DNA of 64,000 nt from Paenibacillus sp. XY044 (lineage in GTDB: Bacteria > Bacillota > Bacilli > Paenibacillales > Paenibacillaceae): contig NZ_NQMO01000001.1 in the NCBI RefSeq assembly GCF_002257645.1, positions 1,474,065-1,538,064 on the forward strand. The letters are read 5' to 3'. Below, piece by piece: positions 15,635 to 24,329 of the stretch (position 1 is the first letter of the stretch; every line of letters begins with the position of its first letter). A program made the translations under genes and the position numbers. A model generated the notes under the pieces. It was given only the letters and a program-made list of their open reading frames with translations, searched no databases and had not been told where the DNA came from.

Positions 15635-16421
15635 AACCGCCGGGATAAACAAGGTTAGCCTCATGAACAGGAGTATAGGCAAATATCTGGTATCCTCCAT
15701 GCTTGCCGGTTTGTTTGTCGGACTTGGCATTATTCTGATCTTTACGATCGGCGGCTTACTCGCGCCTGTCCACGCACCCGCCATGAAAATTGTAATGGGA
15801 GCCAGCTTTGGTATCGCCCTGAGCCTGGTCCTGATGGCCGGATCTGACTTGTTTACCGGCAACAATATGGTCATGGTGGTCAGCACGCTGAACAAGAAGA
15901 CGACCTGGCTCGACACGATCAAAATATGGCTGTACAGCTATATCGGCAATTTTGCCGGTTCCTTGCTGGTCGCGGCGGTCTTCGTATGGACGGGATTGGC
16001 GAATGGGGGAACGGCAGAATTCATCAACAGCACGGCTGCCGCTAAGATGAATGCGCCGTTTATGGAATTGTTCATGCGGGGAATTTTATGTAACACGCTC
16101 GTCTGTCTTGCCGTCTGGTGCTCCATGAAGCTGAAGGAAGAGATCGCGAAGCTGGTCATGATATTCTGGTGCCTGTTCGCCTTTATTACATCCGGTTTCG
16201 AGCACAGCGTAGCCAACATGACGCTTCTTTCGGTTTCGCTCTTCATCCCGCACCCGGACACGGTGACCTGGGCAGGCCTTGCCGCAAACCTGATTCCGGT
16301 TACCCTCGGTAATATGATCGGCGGCAGCGTGTTCGTAGGGCTTGCTTATTGGTATATGACGAAAGATAAAGAGAAGGTGGAGATGGAGGCTCTGCCACAG
16401 AGCCAAAGGACCGCAAGTTGA
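15609..16421 (+). CDS. nirC: Formate/nitrite transporter family protein (NirC-like)
   Basis: 270-residue FNT-family channel with six membrane segments. Visible features are the N-terminal amphipathic helix before SMLAGLFVGLGIILIFTIGG, the loop GSDLFTGNNM and the central FWCLFAFITSGFEHSVANM, which holds the conserved His of the pore. FNT pentamers move nitrite or formate with proton coupling. Position in the nir operon makes nitrite uptake or release the likely job. ATG 15609 lies within nirD; GAAGGAG is only one base away, so ATG 15663 (after AAGG) is an alternative, but the family needs the longer N-terminus. Confidence 0.9.
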   Translation: MKNTIQIVETAGINKVSLMNRSIGKYLVSSMLAGLFVGLGIILIFTIGGLLAPVHAPAMKIVMGASFGIALSLVLMAGSDLFTGNNMVMVVSTLNKKTTWLDTIKIWLYSYIGNFAGSLLVAAVFVWTGLANGGTAEFINSTAAAKMNAPFMELFMRGILCNTLVCLAVWCSMKLKEEIAKLVMIFWCLFAFITSGFEHSVANMTLLSVSLFIPHPDTVTWAGLAANLIPVTLGNMIGGSVFVGLAYWYMTKDKEKVEMEALPQSQRTAS

Positions 16422-16507
16422 TGCGGCGCACGAAACAACGTCGTGAAATGATCATAAAAGCTGAACATGGCAGAGGTAAGGCGGCTCGGCCTACGGGGAA
16501 CGCATGA

Positions 16508-17101
16508 TCAGGTTGCTTTCTTGACTTTTGGTTTCCACGTTGGCTCCTCCGTTTCCGCAGGCTCCTCGATGATAGCCATCGCTTCATCATAACGGCGGCT
16601 TTTGAATAGAATGATCAGCTCTTCCAGATCTTCTCTGTCCAAAAGCTTCACCTCGTTCACGGCCGCCAGGATGCGGCAGGAATCGGTGTACCTGCCGGAA
16701 GTCAGCACGATTGCACGTTCAGCTTCATAGTAGCGCATGGAGGTATAAATCTCCTGAACCGCACCGATGCTGACCGGATTACTGTTCCCGTAACGTTTGG
16801 CCTGAAGGACGTTTCTCAGTCCGTTCTGATCCGTAAACACCAAGTCGGCGCCGAAGTCCCGGCTGGCTGTCGTCTGGTAAACTTCCCTATACCCAAGCTC
16901 ATGAAACAGCCGGAAGAGATACAGTTCAAATTCGGAGCCATCCGCCATTAGATCGATATCCTTGATGGTGATTTTACGCGGATTCGCCTCCCGGCGGATC
17001 CTTCTTCTCCGGTTTCTGACCAAACGTATGACGAATAGGACGAGGAGCAGGGCAACCAGCCCGGCGATCATGATGGTCGTTGTATCCAAGGTAGTAGGCA
17101 A
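16508..17101 (-). CDS. Membrane-anchored Mrr-type restriction endonuclease-like protein
   Basis: 197 residues. One hydrophobic segment (IAGLVALLLVLFVIRLV) at about 12-28 is followed by a strongly basic stretch (RNRRRRIRREANPRK). The rest is an Mrr_cat-type endonuclease fold: FELYLFRLFHELGY, then D in RDFGADLVF and QAKRY, which give the D...(Q)xK active site, and a final VLTSGRYTDSC strand. The nuclease core looks intact. Members include type IV methyl-dependent nucleases and DNA-linked housekeeping proteins, and the anchored form is common in Bacillota with unknown role. Translation probably begins at TTG 17101, nine bases after GGAGG. Convergent with nirC. Confidence 0.75.
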   Translation of the reverse strand: MPTTLDTTTIMIAGLVALLLVLFVIRLVRNRRRRIRREANPRKITIKDIDLMADGSEFELYLFRLFHELGYREVYQTTASRDFGADLVFTDQNGLRNVLQAKRYGNSNPVSIGAVQEIYTSMRYYEAERAIVLTSGRYTDSCRILAAVNEVKLLDREDLEELIILFKSRRYDEAMAIIEEPAETEEPTWKPKVKKAT

Positions 17102-17255
17102 GATAGGTTTCCTCCAATATCCGAATGTTTGTTCCTATCCACTATATCAAAATCGCGTCAACTTCGGAAGTCATTTAATATCACATACGGGTTGCACATG
17201 AAGGCGAGAGAGTACAGTATATACATAAATAAAACATGGGGAGTGTGATCTATGT

Positions 17256-17807
17256 ATGACCGATATGCCGGAAATCGAGAATGGGTTGGATCGGGAACGG
17301 GATCGTGACTCTGCTCTCGTCGTGCTCATGTGCGGAATCGCCGGTTCTGGGAAAACTACGTTTTCCCAGAGATTGGAGGAACGCGGGTTCATCCGTCTCT
17401 CTATTGACGAAGAGGTTTGGAATACGCACGGTCGCTATGGAATCGATTATCCCGTTGAAAAATACAGGGATTACTTGGATGAAGCACATGCAAACTTACG
17501 CAAAAAGCTAGTCACATTCATTCAAGACAAAATGCTGATTGTAGTCGACTCCAGTTTTTGGAGCCGTTCCGCTAGGGATGATTATAAAATGCTGATTGAA
17601 ACCTCGGGAGGGAAGTGGAAGTTAATTTACTTGAAAGTACACCCTGATGAATTGCGAAAGCGTCTCGAAGTCCGAAGCCAACGTTTCGATGCGAATGCCG
17701 CGTTTCCTATAACCGAGGAGACGTTGAGCGCTTATCTTAACTCGTTTGAAGAGCCTCGGGGGGAAGGAGAGTTCGTTGTAGAAAATGAGGAAGGGCAACA
17801 ACAATGA
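17256..17807 (+). CDS. P-loop kinase-like protein (AAA_33/zeta-toxin-like)
   Basis: 183 residues. Walker A is GIAGSGKTT (27-34), preceded by a hydrophobic strand (LVVLMC). IVVDSSFWSRSARDD gives a Walker-B/aspartate strand, and KLIYLKVHPDELRKRLEVRS is the lid-type segment with arginines seen in small nucleotide-dependent kinases of the AAA_33 group. It probably phosphorylates a small molecule, as in chloramphenicol phosphotransferase-like or zeta-like enzymes, but no substrate motif is decisive. GGGGAG at 17239-17244 is 11 bp from ATG 17256; no antitoxin partner is adjacent. Confidence 0.75.
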   Translation: MTDMPEIENGLDRERDRDSALVVLMCGIAGSGKTTFSQRLEERGFIRLSIDEEVWNTHGRYGIDYPVEKYRDYLDEAHANLRKKLVTFIQDKMLIVVDSSFWSRSARDDYKMLIETSGGKWKLIYLKVHPDELRKRLEVRSQRFDANAAFPITEETLSAYLNSFEEPRGEGEFVVENEEGQQQ

Positions 17808-17842
17808 CCGCCACACTCTGCTGCTTGTTCAGCGGATTGCCA

Positions 17843-17870
17843 AAAGGCTGCCGTACGCACGGCAGCCTTT
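17843..17870. terminator. Bidirectional terminator hairpin
   Basis: AAAGGCTGCCGT (17843-17854) and ACGGCAGCCTTT (17859-17870) form a perfect 12-bp stem with a 4-nt loop, with A-run and T-run character on both sides. It lies between the convergent kinase-like and DUF2306 genes. Confidence 0.75.
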
Positions 17871-17923
17871 CGTAGTTTTACAAGAAGAACATTAGCACTT
17901 CGCATCTCAAGCAGGATTTTTTA

Positions 17924-18580
17924 TTACAGATCAACAGCAATCTTTCGCGATACCCCCATCGTTCTTATCAGAATATTTGGAACAATCAGAAGCAGCACGA
18001 TCGTGCCGTACACGCCGATGGTATAACTCGAAGCATATTCTAACCCGAAGCCCTGATGGAAAATGGAAGTGATCAGGTGAATCAACAGATTCGTAAAACA
18101 AAAGGCATAACTTCGAATCATCCAGCTGCGGTGCCGGATGACTCGTTTCTTTTTAATCTGGACAAGGGCCGTCACGGTCATGAACAGCCATATCAAATTC
18201 AGCGCATTAAAAGCCATGCTCGTCATTTTTCCTCCAGTAGCGTAAGGCGCCATGTATCCGGAGGTTATCACGACAAGAAGCACCGATACCATATACACGT
18301 ACCCGTTGATCCGGTGGAATTTGCGGCTTTTTTGAAAGATGACGTTGGAGAAATTGACAAGCCCAGCCGCCATGGCAATGCACGCAAAAGCAACATGTAT
18401 GCGCATGACGCTTAACCAGACCGGTAGATGAAACTCCCGCCTAAGAGCGGTTTTATGGCTTAAAAAGCCTTCCGCACCGGGATCGAAAATATAGTTTTCC
18501 AATAGCGCGTATAAGATAAACAGAATGCTGACACAGGCTAATAGACCATACAAGGTTTTCCGTTTGTTCACTTCATTCAC
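17924..18580 (-). CDS. DUF2306-family membrane protein
   Basis: 218 residues with about six membrane segments. The DUF2306 pattern is visible: RIHVAFACIAMAAGLVNF, then FHRINGYVYMVSVLLVV, and later VIRHRSWMIRSYAFCFTN, with conserved His-Arg pairs (HR) at the starts of two helices. Such proteins are widespread in bacteria and have no established biochemical role; His-rich helices suggest haem or quinone binding, which is not proven. The start is GTG, either at 18580 or 18571 after AGGGGG. It follows the DJ-1 fusion gene by 20 bp and is probably co-transcribed with it. Confidence 0.75.
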   Translation of the reverse strand: MNEVNKRKTLYGLLACVSILFILYALLENYIFDPGAEGFLSHKTALRREFHLPVWLSVMRIHVAFACIAMAAGLVNFSNVIFQKSRKFHRINGYVYMVSVLLVVITSGYMAPYATGGKMTSMAFNALNLIWLFMTVTALVQIKKKRVIRHRSWMIRSYAFCFTNLLIHLITSIFHQGFGLEYASSYTIGVYGTIVLLLIVPNILIRTMGVSRKIAVDL

Positions 18581-18600
18581 AACCCCCTATGCTCTTCAAA

Positions 18601-19659
18601 TCATTGTTGAAAAGATGATTTCAAGCGTTTGCCGACGACTTTGGAGGCCGGAAGTACGCCGGCTTTGGCAACACCGTTCAGCTCGTCGCCGTTAACGTTG
18701 ACTTCGAATTTCAGATTTAGCCGCAGCGGTTTGGTCACTTGCTGGGACCAGGTCAGCTTGCTGCCTTGAATAACGGGATTCAAAAACTTGACTGTTTCCT
18801 CCCCCTGGGTGGCCGTTCCGTGAACTACCCCATGAGTTGTTGCGATTGAGAGCTTGACATCCATTTTGCCCACGGGCGTTGTAATGGTCACATTCCACTC
18901 TCCGTCGAAGGCTGATTCCTGCTGGACGGATGGGTTATGCAGGGGACCGGAAGTTGAATTCACCGCCTCAGTACTTGGCGAAAGGGACGTTTCATCGACT
19001 GATGATGTTTTAATCGGGTCCGGTGCCATTCCTTGAGCCCGCCACACGGTTCCTCTCCGCTCGTATTCGAACAGCTGCTCGACGGCATGCGCGATCCGGG
19101 GTCCAAGCTCGCGCTCCACCAGATGCAGGGCGACATCGAGCCCCGAGGTCACGCCGCCGCCCGTCACGAGTCCGCCGTCGTCCACGACGCGTGCCTTGAC
19201 GGGCAGGGCACCGGTCGCTCCGAGCACATCCATGCCCATATGATGGGTAACCGAATGTCTGCCTTCGAGCAGGCCTCCCATCGCCAGCAACAGGGAACCG
19301 CCGCACACAGTGGCTACGGTAATGTCTGTCTGCTCGAAGGCTTGCTTGAGCAAATCGGTCAATTCCGTATTTGCGGCCCGTCCCAGAATGGCCGGTATGG
19401 AGTCGGGACCGTCGCCTTCGACTTCCCCGGCGGCACCGGGAACGAGAATGATCCCCGCACGATCCGGATCCAGCTTGCTGCTTGCTTCAATGGGCAGCCC
19501 TTGGACGCCGCTGATCACGCTTCTTGGTCCTTCGGCGGTGACAAGCTGCACATTCAGCGCGTTATTCGACATTGTGGCAGCGGAACAAAAAACCTCATAA
19601 GGTGCAATGGCATCCAGTAGGTCGAAGCCGTCAAAAAGCACGATTTGAACGGTTAACAT
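18601..19659 (-). CDS. DJ-1/PfpI (isonitrile-hydratase-like) protein fused to a C-terminal beta-rich domain
   Basis: 352 residues. The ATG at 19677 lies on the ribosome binding site AAGGAGG; ATG 19659 is the true start. Residues 1-190 are a DJ-1/PfpI domain with the nucleophile elbow ATVCGGSLLLAMGG (C119) and the following SVTHH, most like isonitrile hydratase or GlxA-type N-domains. There is no AraC domain. After a Ser/Thr-rich linker, residues 251-352 form a separate beta-strand-rich module (FDGEWNVTITTPVGKMDVKL to AKAGVLPASKVVGKR) of the type GxWxxxxxTPxG found alone or as tails in other bacteria. The fusion is unusual and its enzymatic role is unknown. Confidence 0.75.
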   Translation of the reverse strand: MLTVQIVLFDGFDLLDAIAPYEVFCSAATMSNNALNVQLVTAEGPRSVISGVQGLPIEASSKLDPDRAGIILVPGAAGEVEGDGPDSIPAILGRAANTELTDLLKQAFEQTDITVATVCGGSLLLAMGGLLEGRHSVTHHMGMDVLGATGALPVKARVVDDGGLVTGGGVTSGLDVALHLVERELGPRIAHAVEQLFEYERRGTVWRAQGMAPDPIKTSSVDETSLSPSTEAVNSTSGPLHNPSVQQESAFDGEWNVTITTPVGKMDVKLSIATTHGVVHGTATQGEETVKFLNPVIQGSKLTWSQQVTKPLRLNLKFEVNVNGDELNGVAKAGVLPASKVVGKRLKSSFQQ

Positions 19660-19725
19660 AGAAACATCCTCCTTCATGTAAGACCAAACCCCGTCCGCTC
19701 AACTTGTGCTCCTGTTCTCACAACC

Positions 19726-19747
19726 TTTCGAGACACACATGTCGAAA
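19726..19747 (-). promoter_or_regulatory. Inverted repeat upstream of the DJ-1 fusion gene
   Basis: TTTCGA (19726-19731) and TCGAAA (19742-19747) form a perfect inverted repeat with a 10-nt spacer, 67 bp before ATG 19659. Possible operator; no regulator is identified. Confidence 0.25.
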
Positions 19748-19766
19748 CGTCAATTAGGCATGGCTG

Positions 19767-19976
19767 TTATTTGGTTAGTAAGTCCTTAAGCCGGCCATAC
19801 TCCTGCTCGTCAATTTCACCTTTGGCCATCCGGTTTTTGAGGATCCAGGCAATGTCATCCTCCTGGCGACGGCCGTTTCCGGACTTGTGACGAATCGAAT
19901 AGATCCGGACCGCCAAAAAACAAAAAAGCGTGATGCAAAATAAAGCGCTGAACACATAAACACTGCTTGTTTCCAT
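19767..19976 (-). CDS. Small SHOCT-domain membrane protein
   Basis: 69 residues. One hydrophobic segment (VYVFSALFCITLFCFLAVRI) is followed by a basic linker and a C-terminal SHOCT motif (ILKNRMAKGEIDEQEYGRLK). SHOCT ends are short oligomerisation-like helices often found on small membrane proteins. AAGGAGG at 19984-19990 points to ATG 19976 rather than the in-frame TTG two codons earlier. It is divergent from the OmpR-type regulator and upstream of the DJ-1 gene on the same strand, so it could be controlled by the neighbouring two-component system. Confidence 0.75.
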   Translation of the reverse strand: METSSVYVFSALFCITLFCFLAVRIYSIRHKSGNGRRQEDDIAWILKNRMAKGEIDEQEYGRLKDLLTK

Positions 19977-20132
19977 AGCCAACCTCCTTCACGAACAACA
20001 TCCTATCAAATGAATATCTCAAATGAAGAAATAAAAGTGTCACAAAACTATAAACATTGCATCACAAAAGGGGTAAGGCCGTTAGCTCTTGACCGAAAAA
20101 ATGATAAACTAGGATGCGAAGGTGGGATGTAC

Positions 20133-20819
20133 ATGAGCGGAAGCCATACGATTCTCGTTGTAGACGACGATCCCAGCATCGTCGAACTTTTAAAGGACTT
20201 TTTGGAGAATGACAATTTTTATGTGATTACGGCCTGCGATACGGCGGAGGCGTGGGACATGTTCGAACGGAATACGGTTCACGGCATGATTCTGGATATT
20301 ATGATGCCGGGACAAAACGGGTTTGATTTATGCCGCCGGATTCGCGCGGAAAGCGACGTTCCGATCCTTTTTCTGAGCGCGCGCAGCGATGATGTGGACA
20401 AGATTCGGGGGCTGACGCTCGGCGGCGACGATTATATCGTGAAGACGGCTTCTCCGGGAGAGATTGTCGCCAGAGTGAAAGCCGTACTGCGGCGCACCGC
20501 TTCGCGGGAGCATACGAATGAAAAGGTCCTCGATTACGGCCAGATCAAATTAAACTTGTCCACTAGGGAAGTTTTTGTGGATGGGGTCAGCATCGTGCTC
20601 ACTCCGAAGGAGTACGATTTGCTGCGATTGTTCGCTGAACATCCAAGGCATGTATTTTCCTATGAGCAGCTGCTCGCAAAGTTTTGGGAAGGGATAGGCG
20701 ACCGGCATACGATTCGGGTTCATCTCAGCCGCCTCCGGGAGAAAATAGAGATGGATGCAAATCATCCGCAATACCTGGTCAACGTATGGGGCGTAGGGTA
20801 TCGCTTCGAGGGAGGATAA
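20133..20819 (+). CDS. OmpR/PhoB-family response regulator with altered K-P motif
   Basis: 228 residues. AAGGTGGG at 20119-20126 is best spaced for ATG 20133; the ATG at 20127 is adjacent to it, and the longer frame from 20010 has no support. The receiver has D11/D12/D13, phospho-acceptor D55 (MILDIMMPG), Ser82 and Lys104. The residue after Lys104 is Thr, not the cis-proline found in nearly all family members (YIVKTASPGE instead of YIVKPFSPGE). The C-terminal winged helix is complete (LTPKEYDLLRLFAEHP to HTIRVHLSRLREKIE, VWGVGYRF). It is directly followed by its kinase after one base. Confidence 0.9.
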   Translation: MSGSHTILVVDDDPSIVELLKDFLENDNFYVITACDTAEAWDMFERNTVHGMILDIMMPGQNGFDLCRRIRAESDVPILFLSARSDDVDKIRGLTLGGDDYIVKTASPGEIVARVKAVLRRTASREHTNEKVLDYGQIKLNLSTREVFVDGVSIVLTPKEYDLLRLFAEHPRHVFSYEQLLAKFWEGIGDRHTIRVHLSRLREKIEMDANHPQYLVNVWGVGYRFEGG

Positions 20820-20820
20820 G

Positions 20821-22146
20821 ATGAAGGCACTTCGCATTCGCACGTTTACGATACTCTGCTTAATTATGATCACTCTCGTGCCGTGGGTTTTCTTCGTTGC
20901 AGCTCACTTCCTGGAGACCCATTCGCTAAAGATAGGATCCAATCAGCCGTACGATAAAAATCTGCAATGGCATTTGAACGAGGCGGTTCATCGGATCGAG
21001 GCGGACTCAGACCAATGGCGGGATCCGAATTGGCAGAGTCGGCTGCATAATGAGCTGCGTCAATCCAAACTGGATGTGGTCATTTTATCCGATTCCGATG
21101 AGGAGATTTATCGGTCGACCGAGCGTGAAGGTGGTTTGCGATCAACCGAGCGGTTCTCTGTCATCGAGAATGGACATTTGCTTGGAAGGGTGATTCTTTA
21201 CCTGCCCAAATCCAATACGCTGCCCATGATATCGGCGTTTGCCGGATTGCTGCTCGCTTTTTTCATCGTTGGAGTAGAGATGCGGAGATTCCTGCTAAAG
21301 CCCCTGGAGAAGATGAGCCGGGCCGCCAGGCAAATCGCTTCAGGCGATTGGGAGGTACGGTTACCGAAATCGAGAATTACGGAAATCGCTGAAGTAGGGG
21401 ACGGATTTGATGTGATGGTTAAAGGGCTGCGAACGTCCTACCAGAAGCAAGTAAAGCTGGAGGAAGAACGCCGCTTTGTCATATCTGCGGTTGCGCATGA
21501 TTTGCGTACTCCGTTGTTCGCCCTGAGAGGATATTTGGATGGCTTGGAGCAAGGAATTGCCCAAACGCCGGAGAAAATTTCAAAGTATGTAGCGGTTTGC
21601 AAGGAGAAATCTGCTCAATTGGATCGATTGGTGGAAGACCTCTTTACTTTTACGAAAATGGAGCATTGGGATCGTCAGCTGAACCAAGCGCCGATCGATT
21701 TGCCGCTCGTACTTCAGAAATCAATCGACAGCTTGACTCCAAGTGCCGGGCATAAAAGCATTGTGATCAAAAGCCATCTGGCCGCCGATTGCATCGTAAG
21801 CGCTGATGAGCATCTGTTGGAGCGCGCGATGAACAACCTGCTGGACAATGCGGTGAGACACTCCCCGCCAGGAGGTACGATTGACGTCCAGTGTAATAAG
21901 GAAGAAGACAAAATCACGTTCATGATTCGAGATCACGGGCCGGGATTCACGGCGGAAGAGCTGAAGCGCGTGTTCGAACCATTGTATCGCGGGGAGGCAT
22001 CCAGAAACCGTTCGACCGGAGGCAGCGGTCTGGGATTGACTATTTCACAACGAATCATTCGGCAGCATGGAGGCGAGCTCACGGCAAGCAACGATCCGCA
22101 TGGCGGTGCACGGTTGACGGGCTGGATTCCAGCTGCAGAAGCATAG
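20821..22146 (+). CDS. Sensor histidine kinase of the OmpR-type pair
   Basis: 441 residues. A membrane segment at about 8-28, a short extracytoplasmic region (about 30-130) and a second segment near 135-155 are followed by a HAMP linker. The HisKA domain has H226 in VAHDLRTPLFALRG, and HATPase_c follows with NNLLDNAVRHS, DHGPGF and GGSGLGLTIS. ATG 20821 lies one base after the stop of the regulator gene, so both are translated together. The small periplasmic-side domain is not assigned to a family. A strong terminator follows at 22188-22220. Confidence 0.9.
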   Translation: MKALRIRTFTILCLIMITLVPWVFFVAAHFLETHSLKIGSNQPYDKNLQWHLNEAVHRIEADSDQWRDPNWQSRLHNELRQSKLDVVILSDSDEEIYRSTEREGGLRSTERFSVIENGHLLGRVILYLPKSNTLPMISAFAGLLLAFFIVGVEMRRFLLKPLEKMSRAARQIASGDWEVRLPKSRITEIAEVGDGFDVMVKGLRTSYQKQVKLEEERRFVISAVAHDLRTPLFALRGYLDGLEQGIAQTPEKISKYVAVCKEKSAQLDRLVEDLFTFTKMEHWDRQLNQAPIDLPLVLQKSIDSLTPSAGHKSIVIKSHLAADCIVSADEHLLERAMNNLLDNAVRHSPPGGTIDVQCNKEEDKITFMIRDHGPGFTAEELKRVFEPLYRGEASRNRSTGGSGLGLTISQRIIRQHGGELTASNDPHGGARLTGWIPAAEA

Positions 22147-22187
22147 ATTCAATCATGGAGCATGCGGCGAATAACATATTCAGATAG

Positions 22188-22220
22188 GCTGGTCACTGCC
22201 ATACGGTGGCCGGCTTTTTT
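22188..22220 (+). terminator. Rho-independent terminator after the kinase gene
   Basis: GCTGGTCAC (22188-22196) pairs with GTGGCCGGC (22206-22214), nine pairs with two G-U wobbles and a 9-nt loop, followed by six T residues (22215-22220). Confidence 0.75.
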
Positions 22221-22527
22221 GGCGTGGTATCAACAGGGTTTTTGTTTCTATCGGTTGGCCGTGATTTAGCAATATGTCAGGTTGACTCGACATTTTTTTG
22301 TTTTCCCTTATATAATATGTATACATTTCCCCCATTAAAAAACAGCCCCGCTAATTGGTAAGTTGTCATTTTGTTGCGTAAGTTCAAAGTCTTACCATGT
22401 CTTCCATCGGTAACCTTAGAGAACAAGTAAATATATTTTTCTAAGGATTGGGAAGCGCTTGCAAGCAGATTGCCAGTCCATCGCAAAATAAATCGATTAT
22501 TAAACATACTAATGAGGGTGGTATAAT
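22221..22527 (+). promoter_or_regulatory. Leader region of the YesM-type kinase: -10 element, inverted repeat, cre-like site
   Basis: This gap holds no gene. TATAAT lies at 22311-22316; the TTGACT at 22282-22287 is 23 nt away, too far for a standard promoter. TGGTAAG (22356-22362) and CTTACCA (22391-22397) form a 7-bp inverted repeat. GGGAAGCGCTTGCA (22450-22463) matches the CcpA site TGWAANCGNTNWCA at 11 of 14 positions and contains the palindrome AAGCGCTT, overlapping a second palindrome GCTTGCAAGC. CcpA-type catabolite control of the locus is plausible. Confidence 0.35.
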
Positions 22528-24327
22528 ATGAATTTATCAACGCTTCGAAGGTGGCTTTGGCCGCAAACGAGTTTCCAGGGGAAAATTTTTATGGCCTTCG
22601 GCCTGATCACTTTTCTGTCCATCGTCTCCGTAACCGGTATCGTCTATGTGAATATGCGCGAGACGATCAAGCATAATGCGGTTACTTCCGTCTCGGATAG
22701 TATCCGGCAGGCAGATGAATCACTCAACGTGATGCTGGAGGAGATCGACCGGCTGAACACAGTTGTCGTGACCAATAAAAATACGGTGATCAAAACGATC
22801 ATGAGCCCGAACGAAGAACCCAGCTATGAATGGTTCCAGGAACAGAAGCGGATTACGGAATATTTATCGGGACTGATTCAGTACAAGCCCTATATTTCCC
22901 GTATGGCGGTTGTCGGGCTGAACGGAAAGGTGTTTTTTACCGGTGGTCCTTGGATGGACCGGAGCGTCCTGGGTACCCCGATGCTGAACTATATGCTGCA
23001 CAACGGATCGCGCCATGCGTATTTTAAGCCTGAAGGAACCGCGGATGCGATTACTGTCGGCCGCGAGGTTCGTTATAACCGCGAGACGGTCGGCATTGTC
23101 ATGGTCGACTTGGACTACGATTTTATTAAAAAAACATACGGAGTCAAACCGACTGCGGACAGCATGCTGTATGTTCTCGATGAGCAAAACGGTTATGTGT
23201 ATCAATCCGAGTCCGCACCGTCTTCCTATACGCCCCCGCTGGATACGATCGTCAAGATCAAAGGGAAGCTGGCCGGGGATAACGACGTGGTGGAGCAGAA
23301 GATTAACGGCAGGTCCTACATCGTCGTAAGCCGCCATTCCGATTACACAGGCTGGAGCACGCTGGCACTGATCCCGCTTGATTCGTTACTTAGCGAATCG
23401 ACGCGAATCCGTAACTTGATGACCGAGGTATCGATCATCGTCTTTATCGTCATCCTGATCGGTTCCCATCAGGTCTCTTCGCGGACCACGTTAAATATCC
23501 GGCGGCTCAGATCCATGATGATGCAGGTGAAGGATGGGAATTTGTCGTTTCCGAGAACGGAGATTCGATCAAAGGACGAGATCGGACAGCTGTACCGCGT
23601 GTTCATCAGCATGGTGGACGAATTGAAACGGCTGATGGAAGGCATCCGATGGAGCGAGAAGAAGAAACGGGAAGCCGAGCTGACCGCCCTTCAGGCACAA
23701 ATCCGCCCGCACTTTTTGTACAACTCGCTTAATACGATCAAGTATTTAGCTAAGCTGAACGGGGTGCCTAATATCGAGGAAGTGTCAGGCTCGCTCATTG
23801 AGCTCATGCGGGGCTTACTGGGGAATTCCAACGAATTTTTGACGCTGCGCGAGGAGCTTGACTATGTGAACAGTTACATATCCATCGTGAAATACAAATA
23901 TTTGGAGCCCATTGAGGTGCACACGCAGATCGAAGACGACGCCTTGTTGGAGTGCCGTGTGCTGAAGCTGATCCTTCAGCCTCTCGTCGAAAATGCCATC
24001 ATGCATGGCATCGGACCTTCTGGAGAAGGGGGCTTCGTCCTTATTCGAGTTTATGCGGAGCATCAGGATTTGCGGATCGAAGTCACGGACAACGGCCGGG
24101 GCATGACACAGAACCAGATGGACGCTCTTCTTGGAGAAGCGGGACATGAGGATACGCCATCGCGCTTCAGCAGCATGGGAGTGCGCAATGCGAACGAGCG
24201 GATCATCAGAATGTTTGGCGATTCGTATGGTTTGCGCTTATACAGCGAGCCGGGTCTATATACGAAGGTAGACATTCGTTTACCTCAAATTGTTAATAGC
24301 GATCAATCTGATCAAGAGGTGATCTGA
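22528..24327 (+). CDS. YesM-type sensor histidine kinase for glycan locus 1
   Basis: 599 residues. A membrane segment lies near 17-40, a dCache-like extracytoplasmic domain at about 45-290 and a second segment near 298-315. A HAMP linker follows (RTTLNIRRLRSMMMQVKDGN), then the His_kinase domain with H395 in IRPHFLYNSLNTIKYLAKL, and HATPase_c with PLVENAIMHG and DNGRGM. This LytS/YesM class phosphorylates YesN-type AraC response regulators, and one starts 2 bp after the stop. The usual role is sensing an extracellular oligosaccharide, often through the binding protein, and inducing the importer encoded downstream. Start ATG 22528 after GAGGGTGG. Confidence 0.9.
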   Translation: MNLSTLRRWLWPQTSFQGKIFMAFGLITFLSIVSVTGIVYVNMRETIKHNAVTSVSDSIRQADESLNVMLEEIDRLNTVVVTNKNTVIKTIMSPNEEPSYEWFQEQKRITEYLSGLIQYKPYISRMAVVGLNGKVFFTGGPWMDRSVLGTPMLNYMLHNGSRHAYFKPEGTADAITVGREVRYNRETVGIVMVDLDYDFIKKTYGVKPTADSMLYVLDEQNGYVYQSESAPSSYTPPLDTIVKIKGKLAGDNDVVEQKINGRSYIVVSRHSDYTGWSTLALIPLDSLLSESTRIRNLMTEVSIIVFIVILIGSHQVSSRTTLNIRRLRSMMMQVKDGNLSFPRTEIRSKDEIGQLYRVFISMVDELKRLMEGIRWSEKKKREAELTALQAQIRPHFLYNSLNTIKYLAKLNGVPNIEEVSGSLIELMRGLLGNSNEFLTLREELDYVNSYISIVKYKYLEPIEVHTQIEDDALLECRVLKLILQPLVENAIMHGIGPSGEGGFVLIRVYAEHQDLRIEVTDNGRGMTQNQMDALLGEAGHEDTPSRFSSMGVRNANERIIRMFGDSYGLRLYSEPGLYTKVDIRLPQIVNSDQSDQEVI

Positions 24328-24329
24328 CG

